Shown here one piece after another: positions 59,615 through 64,000 of a DNA stretch of 64,000 nucleotides; within the stretch, counting starts at the first letter, position 1; each line of letters opens with the position of its first letter. Under the pieces are notes generated by a model that was not told the origin of the DNA, made no database searches, and saw nothing but the letters and a program-made list of their open reading frames with translations. Origin of the DNA: Burkholderia cepacia (GTDB taxonomy: Bacteria > Pseudomonadota > Gammaproteobacteria > Burkholderiales > Burkholderiaceae); NCBI RefSeq assembly GCF_001718835.1, contig NZ_CP013443.1:744001-808000 (forward strand). Reading direction: 5' to 3'. A program made the translations under genes and the position numbers.

Positions 59615-61584
59615 TGGCCGCGCATGAAGAGGCGGTCGAGATCGTTCAGCGTGAGCTGATACCACGTCGGCCGGCCGTGATTGCACTGGTCCGCGCGTTC
59701 GGTCGCCTCCATCTGCCGCAGCAGCGCGTTCATCTCGTCGAGCGTCAGGCGCCGGTTCGCGCGCACCGCGTGGTGGCAGGCGAGCGTGCCGAGCAGTTCG
59801 TGCTGGCGCTCGGTAAGCACGCGCGAGCCGCCGAACGCGTGCAGGTCGGCGAGCACCGCGCGCGCGAGCGACTGCAGGTCGGCGTCCTTCAGCAGCGCCG
59901 GGACCGCGCGGATCGCGAGCGTCGTCGGCGACAGCACCGCCAGGTCGAAACCGAGCGATTCGAGCGTGTCGCGCTCTTCCTCGACCGTGCCGATCTCGAC
60001 CGGCGTGGCCGTCATCGAGATCGGCAGCAGCAGCGCCTGCACGGCGACCGTACGATCGGCGAGCGCGTTCTTGAACTGTTCGTACAGGATCCGCTCGTGT
60101 GCCGCATGCATGTCGACGATCACGAGCCCGTGCGCGTTCTGTGCGAGCACGTAAATGCCGTGGATCTGGCCGAGCGCGAAGCCGAGCGGCTGCTCGTCGT
60201 GCGCGGTGTGGGCGAGCGTCGGCGCGGCGGCGAATCCAGCCAGCGGTGCGGCCGGCGCGTCGGCTGCGTCGGCTGCGTCGTGCGCGACCGCCGTGGTGCC
60301 GTCCGGCGTGCCGGCACCGCTATCCTTGCGGCCGAACATCGCGTCGTAGAGCGCGAGCGGCTGCGCGACGGGCAGCGTGCCCTGCGTCATCCGCGCCTGG
60401 CGCAGCCATGTGCTGCCTTGAGACGGCGTGGGCGCGGGGCTGCCGACGCTCGCGGCCTGGCCGAGCGGCGTACCCTGGAACGAAGCGGGGCCCGGCGCCG
60501 GTTCGATATGCGCGGCATGGCCGCCCGCCGTGGTTTCCGGCGACGCGCCCGCGTGGCGCGCGAGCGCGCGCTGCACCGCATGGAACACGTACTGGTGGAT
60601 CGAGCGCGAATCGCGGAAGCGTACCTCGATCTTCGACGGATGCACGTTCACGTCGACGGCTTCCGGCGGCAGGTCGAGGAACAGCACGTACGACGGATAG
60701 CGGTCGCCGTGCAGCACGTCCTCATAGGCCGCGCGCACCGCGTGCGTCAGCAGCTTGTCGCGCACGAAGCGGCCGTTGACGAAGAAATACTGCTGGTCGG
60801 CGCGCCCGCGGCTGGCGGTCGGCAGCCCGGCGCAGCCGTAGACGGCGAGCGGGCCGGCCTGTTCGTCGAGCGGCAGGTGCGCGGTCGCGAAGCCGTCGCC
60901 GAGGATCTTCGCGACGCGCTGCGCGGGCTCGGTCGCATTCCAGTGTTCGACGGCCTTGCCGTTGTGCAGCACCGAGATCGCGACGTCCGGCCGCGCGAGC
61001 GCCGCGCGGCGGATCATTTCCAGGCAGTGGCCGAACTCGGTCTGCTCGCTCTTCAGGAACTTGCGCCGCGCGGGCGTGTTGAAGTACAGCTCGCGCACCT
61101 CGATCGTCGTGCCGGTCGCACCGGCGGCGGGCGACAGCACGCCCGTCTGCGCGTCGATCTTCATCGCATGCGCGGCATCGGCCGTCCGGCTCGTGATCGA
61201 CATCTCGGCCACCGATGCGATCGACGCGAGCGCTTCGCCGCGAAAACCCAGCGTGGCGACCGCCTCGAGCTCCTCGAGCGAGCGGATCTTGCTGGTCGCG
61301 TGGCGCATCAGCGCGAGCGCCAGCTCGTCGGGCGGAATCCCGCAGCCGTCGTCGGTGATCGAGATGCGCTTGACGCCGCCTTCTTCCAGCACGATGCGCA
61401 GCGTCGTGGCGCCGGCGTCCATCGCGTTCTCGAGCAGTTCCTTGACGACCGACGCCGGGCGTTCGACGACCTCGCCGGCGGCGATCTGGCTGATCAGCTG
61501 GTCGGGCAGGGGCTGGATCGCGCGCAGCGGGCGCGGAGCAGGGGCGGGCGTGTCGCCCGCGGCCGTTTCGGTGATTTCGGACAT
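59611..61584 (-). CDS. mutL: DNA mismatch repair protein MutL
   Basis: MutL couples MutS mismatch recognition to strand incision. The 657-residue protein has GHKL ATPase motifs (VKELLENAMDAGA, ITDDGCGIPPDEL, TLGFRGEALASI), a variable Ala/Pro-rich linker (about residues 360-460), and a C-terminal dimerisation domain. Near residue 489, DMHAAHERILYE fits DxHA(X)2E(X)4E, the metal-binding endonuclease motif of MutL proteins in species without MutH; no mutH is in the window. A TATAAT ends six bases before its ATG. Confidence 0.95.
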   Translation of the reverse strand: MSEITETAAGDTPAPAPRPLRAIQPLPDQLISQIAAGEVVERPASVVKELLENAMDAGATTLRIVLEEGGVKRISITDDGCGIPPDELALALMRHATSKIRSLEELEAVATLGFRGEALASIASVAEMSITSRTADAAHAMKIDAQTGVLSPAAGATGTTIEVRELYFNTPARRKFLKSEQTEFGHCLEMIRRAALARPDVAISVLHNGKAVEHWNATEPAQRVAKILGDGFATAHLPLDEQAGPLAVYGCAGLPTASRGRADQQYFFVNGRFVRDKLLTHAVRAAYEDVLHGDRYPSYVLFLDLPPEAVDVNVHPSKIEVRFRDSRSIHQYVFHAVQRALARHAGASPETTAGGHAAHIEPAPGPASFQGTPLGQAASVGSPAPTPSQGSTWLRQARMTQGTLPVAQPLALYDAMFGRKDSGAGTPDGTTAVAHDAADAADAPAAPLAGFAAAPTLAHTAHDEQPLGFALGQIHGIYVLAQNAHGLVIVDMHAAHERILYEQFKNALADRTVAVQALLLPISMTATPVEIGTVEEERDTLESLGFDLAVLSPTTLAIRAVPALLKDADLQSLARAVLADLHAFGGSRVLTERQHELLGTLACHHAVRANRRLTLDEMNALLRQMEATERADQCNHGRPTWYQLTLNDLDRLFMRGQ

Positions 61585-61590
61585 GGCCGA

Positions 61591-61596
61591 ATTATA
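61591..61596 (-). promoter_or_regulatory. -10 box adjacent to the mutL start
   Basis: A perfect TATAAT on the minus strand ends six bases before the ATG at 61584, so transcription should start at or next to the start codon. Confidence 0.55.
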
Positions 61597-61666
61597 GCGA
61601 GGCGGCGGATGCGTGCCGGGGCGGCGGAGCGTTACGTTTTTTCACGGAGCCTTAAGGTAGTTTCGG

Positions 61667-61672
61667 TATCAT
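61667..61672 (+). promoter_or_regulatory. -10 box upstream of the DedA gene
   Basis: TATCAT (4 to 5 of 6) lies 87 nt before the TTG start at 61759; -35 unclear. Confidence 0.3.
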
Positions 61673-61758
61673 GGCTCCGTTTCGCGCGCCGCCCTTGGCC
61701 GGCGGGCGATTCCGCCCTTTGTGCCGTCACCGGCCTGCTTGCCCTGAAGGAATCGCAT

Positions 61759-62439
61759 TTGGATACGCTGCTTCATTTCGTCAACCTTGTCCTGCATATC
61801 GACGCCTTCCTCGGCGATTTCATCCGGCAGTACGGCGCATGGGTCTATCTCGTGCTGTTCCTGATCGTGTTCTGCGAGACGGGGCTCGTCGTGTTCCCGT
61901 TCCTGCCGGGCGATTCGCTGCTGTTCATCGGCGGCGCGTTCGCGGCGACGGGCGAAATGAACGTCGGCGCGCTGATCGTGCTGCTGCTCGTCGCGGCGAT
62001 CGCCGGCAACACCGTGAACTACCTGATCGGCCGCTGGGTCGGCCCGAAGGTGTTCAATACGCATATCCCGGTGCTCGAGCGCTTCCTCGATCGCGCCGCG
62101 CTGCAGAAGACCCACACGTTCTACGACAAGCACGGCGGCAAGACGATCGTGCTCGCCCGCTTCATCCCGGTCGTGCGTACGTTCGCGCCGTTCGTCGCGG
62201 GCGCTTCGTCGATGAGCGTCGCGCGGTTTCAGCTCTTCAACGTGATCGGCGCGCTGGTGTGGGTGCTGCTGCTCGTGCTGCTCGGGTATTTCTTCGGCAA
62301 CATCCCGTTCATCCGCCAGTACCTGAACGTGATCGTGCTGGTCGGGATCGGCGCGGCGATCGTGCCGGTCGCGCTCGGCGCGGTGTGGAAGCTGGTGCGC
62401 GGCCGCTCGGGCGGCGCGGGCAAGACCAGCGGTCACTGA
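61759..62439 (+). CDS. DedA family membrane protein
   Basis: A 226-residue polytopic inner-membrane protein of the DedA/SNARE-associated family. Members act as lipid-phosphate flippases and are needed for envelope stability and resistance to cationic peptides. Typical signatures are FCETGLVVFPFLPGDSLLF, NTVNYLIGRWVG and the ARFIPVVRTFAPFVAG segment, the most conserved part. The start is taken as TTG 61759 because AAGGA lies 8 bases before it; no in-frame ATG is close. A strong terminator follows. Confidence 0.9.
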   Translation: MDTLLHFVNLVLHIDAFLGDFIRQYGAWVYLVLFLIVFCETGLVVFPFLPGDSLLFIGGAFAATGEMNVGALIVLLLVAAIAGNTVNYLIGRWVGPKVFNTHIPVLERFLDRAALQKTHTFYDKHGGKTIVLARFIPVVRTFAPFVAGASSMSVARFQLFNVIGALVWVLLLVLLGYFFGNIPFIRQYLNVIVLVGIGAAIVPVALGAVWKLVRGRSGGAGKTSGH

Positions 62440-63386
62440 CCTGCGCGGGTCGCGCGGTTCGGCGCGGCGATAAAAAAGCGTGGCTCGCAAACTGCAGCCA
62501 CGCTTTTTTCATGTCCGCCGACGCGTCGCGCCGTCACGCAGTGCGGTGCGAGACCGGCGTTTCGGGCGTCGGGTACTGCGCGTCGCGGAACGTCTCGAGG
62601 ATCACGCGGTTGGTGTCGCAGTACACCTGCCAGTAGTTCGGGTTGCGTGGACGGGCGCACGAACAGCAGCGGGCCTTCCGGCGTGAACTGCAGCACGCCG
62701 ACGTCCGGCGCCGGGGTGGTCAGCACGTTCGGGATCTGCTGGATCGACGCCTTCAGGCGGTTGATCGCGTCGACCGCATCGACGCCGTTCGCGATCTTCG
62801 CGGTCAGGTCGACGCGACGGTACGACGTTGCGCTGTAGTTCGCGATGTTGTCCGAGAAGATCTTGTTGTTGCCGACGATCGTCACGATGTTGTCCGCGGT
62901 GACGATCGTCGTGCCGAACAGGCCGAGCTCCTTGACCGTGCCCGTGACGCCGCCCGCGTTGATCACGTCGCCGATCTTGAACGGGCGCAGCACCTGCATG
63001 AACACGCCCGCGGCGAAATGCGCGAGCAGGCCGCCCCAGGCGGTGCCGATCGCGAGGCCGAGGCCGGCGAGCAGCGCGGCGAACGAGGTGGTCTGCACGC
63101 CGAAGATCTGCAGGATCGCGAGGATCAGCAGGATCGTCAGCAGCACGCCGACGACGGAGGTCAGGTAGTCGGTCAGTGTCGGGTCGACCTTGCCGCTGCG
63201 GCGCACGACCTTGCCGAGCAGGCGCGTGCCGATGCGGATCGCCCAGCGGCCGACGAACCACAAGACGATCGCGGCGAGGAGGTTGAGGCCGAAGTCGAGG
63301 CCGCGGGTCATCAGGAATTGCTGGGCGGTGGCGAGGTCCAGGGTCAAGGTCGGTTCTCCATAAGACGTTGAACGGAGGGCGGTCAT
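62433..63386 (-). CDS. mscS: Small-conductance mechanosensitive channel MscS, C-terminus frameshifted
   Basis: MscS opens under membrane tension to release solutes in osmotic downshock. The 317-residue reading frame has three TM helices, the pore helix with Ala/Gly pattern (LLAGLGLAIGTAWGGLLAHFAAGVFM) and the cytoplasmic beta domain (VLRPFKIGDVINAGGVTGTV, NNKIFSDNIANYSA). From residue ~247 the sequence becomes unlike the family: a frameshift near 62645. In the other frame the expected NYWQVYCDTNRVILETF continues to a stop at 62534. The literal frame runs through the terminator and into the dedA end, which supports the frameshift view. Confidence 0.85.
   Translation of the reverse strand: MTALRSTSYGEPTLTLDLATAQQFLMTRGLDFGLNLLAAIVLWFVGRWAIRIGTRLLGKVVRRSGKVDPTLTDYLTSVVGVLLTILLILAILQIFGVQTTSFAALLAGLGLAIGTAWGGLLAHFAAGVFMQVLRPFKIGDVINAGGVTGTVKELGLFGTTIVTADNIVTIVGNNKIFSDNIANYSATSYRRVDLTAKIANGVDAVDAINRLKASIQQIPNVLTTPAPDVGVLQFTPEGPLLFVRPSTQPELLAGVLRHQPRDPRDVPRRAVPDARNAGLAPHCVTARRVGGHEKSVAAVCEPRFFIAAPNRATRAGQ
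62472..62509. terminator. Bidirectional terminator between dedA and mscS
   Basis: A 14-bp stem AAAAAAGCGTGGCT / AGCCACGCTTTTTT with a 10-nt loop, with A and T runs of six, between convergent genes. Confidence 0.92.
62534..62644 (-). other. Out-of-frame remainder of the mscS C-terminus
   Basis: In frame relative to the gene start except for one extra (or two missing) bases at 62645, these 36 codons encode NPNYWQVYCDTNRVILETF, then PTPETPVSHRTA and a stop, matching the normal MscS C-terminal domain. Confidence 0.75.
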
Positions 63387-63465
63387 GCCCGCAAGCGCGG
63401 CATGCCGAAAATCTTCGGACTTTTATAGCCGACGCGCGGCGGCAAGGCAACCTGTTGCGCCATGC

Positions 63466-64000
63466 CTACGCGTGACGCCGCGGCTCGAACGGCCGCTGCT
63501 CGACGTCGCCGCCGCGCGCAATGATCGCCGTGCTCTCCGGCACTTCCTCCCACGCGCCGCGCAGGTCGACGAGCGGCTCGGACACGACCATGAACGCGTC
63601 GTCGCCGGCTTCGGCGATGCGCGGGTTGTGCGGATACAGTTCGTGCAGGTGCTTGAACGACGTGCTGTGGAACAGCGAACGCGATTGCCGTTCGCTCGAA
63701 TAACGCACCGCGATGATCCGCTCGCCGTCGGTCGCGCAGATCGTCATGTTGAGCGGTTCGGCCACGCGGTGACGCGCGCCGGTTTCCTCGACCACGCCGA
63801 CCATCCGCTCGAGCGCCGGCAGCGGCGTCTGTTCGAGGCCGTAGGTCAGCGCGAGCCGGAACATCAGTTCGGAGTCGGTCGAGCCTTCGAGTGTCGGGAA
63901 TAGCGCGGGATCGACCTTCATCGTCAGGTCGCGGCGCAGCTTGTGGAAGTCGCGGATCAGCCCGTTGTGCGCGAACAGCCAGCGGCCGTGGCGGAACGGG
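63466..64000 (-). CDS. Class II glutamine amidotransferase (YafJ-like), 5' end beyond the window
   Basis: The frame is open from the window edge (PFRHGRWLFAHNGLI) to the stop at 63466, so the N-terminus with the catalytic Cys2 is not visible. AHNGLIRDF, GSTDSELMFRLALTYG, and EPLNMTICATDGERI are conserved in YafJ/EgtC-like Ntn hydrolases. The protein hydrolyses an amide substrate of unknown nature. An internal ATG at 63921 could be mistaken for the start. It is co-directional with mscS, 79 nt upstream. Confidence 0.82.
   Translation of the reverse strand, partial: PFRHGRWLFAHNGLIRDFHKLRRDLTMKVDPALFPTLEGSTDSELMFRLALTYGLEQTPLPALERMVGVVEETGARHRVAEPLNMTICATDGERIIAVRYSSERQSRSLFHSTSFKHLHELYPHNPRIAEAGDDAFMVVSEPLVDLRGAWEEVPESTAIIARGGDVEQRPFEPRRHA

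Noticed and set aside
61671..62636. A 321-codon frame starting at an ATG near the dedA promoter
   Set aside because: It is an out-of-frame shadow of dedA; the conserved DedA motifs lie in the TTG-started frame.
1..64000. tRNA, rRNA, CRISPR arrays, insertion sequences or prophage genes
   Set aside because: No cloverleaf-like intergenic segment, repeat-spacer array, transposase or phage gene was recognised; intergenic gaps are short and explained by promoters and terminators.

Overview
The window is a stretch of a high-GC betaproteobacterial chromosome, almost certainly Burkholderia (most like the B. cepacia complex). The evidence is the very high G/C third-position bias, OxyR directly upstream of katG, an HrcA plus sigma-32 heat-shock cluster, a SecDF-YajC/Tgt/QueA block, and the presence of a BPSL0067/STY0301-type gene pair. 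It is dense housekeeping DNA: I see no rRNA, tRNA, CRISPR array, prophage or insertion sequence.

Layout. 1-2 kb: the end of a YceI gene and an MFS symporter. 2-8 kb (minus strand): queA, tgt, yajC, secD, secF. 8-14.5 kb (plus): recG, oxyR, katG with an unusual leader, and a 54-codon gene. 14.6-17.3 kb: ubiA, then proC and the YggS-type PLP protein. 17.4-22.8 kb (minus): glcD-glcE-glcF glycolate oxidase and a second FAD-linked oxidase. 23-25 kb: a cob(I)alamin adenosyltransferase and flavohemoglobin (plus). 25-26.8 kb (minus): a vapBC-like toxin-antitoxin pair and aroG. 27-34 kb (minus): an aroG attenuator region, tldD, a nitrilase and a YhdP-like giant protein. 34-37 kb (plus): glnE. 37-39.6 kb (minus): recN, nadK. 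39.7-49.3 kb (plus): hrcA, hemH, hslR, grpE, a thioredoxin-like gene, dnaK, dnaJ and a pabB-pabC fusion. 49.3-50.1 kb: a lower-GC islet with a STY0301-family gene and a broken BPSL0067-family gene. 50.2-55.3 kb (minus): hda, a HAD phosphatase, pcnB, folK, a deoxynucleoside kinase and panB. 55.6-64 kb: purM, a divergent tetA/tetR pair with two tet-type operators, miaA-mutL, dedA, an mscS gene with a frameshifted end, and a partial class II glutamine amidotransferase.

Most striking observation: about 300 bp upstream of aroG, on the minus strand, there is a complete transcription-attenuation module. It has a well-formed promoter (TTGCCA-17-TATAAA) and a 21-codon leader peptide with eight consecutive aromatic codons (Phe-Tyr-Phe-Tyr-Phe-Phe-Trp-Tyr). 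A GC-rich hairpin followed by eight Ts comes next, and an upstream segment inside the leader ORF could pair with the 5' arm of that hairpin. This predicts control of DAHP synthase by the supply of charged tRNA for all three aromatic amino acids.

Other points of note: a 2-nt frameshift that replaces the last part of MscS; a deletion that removed the catalytic-Cys region of a BPSL0067-type enzyme; a 45-codon ORF with a strong ribosome binding site in the katG leader; -10 boxes only 6-8 nt from the start codons of mutL, nadK and hrcA (possible leaderless mRNAs); a perfect palindrome over the purM -10; and separate sigma-32-like promoters for grpE and dnaK.
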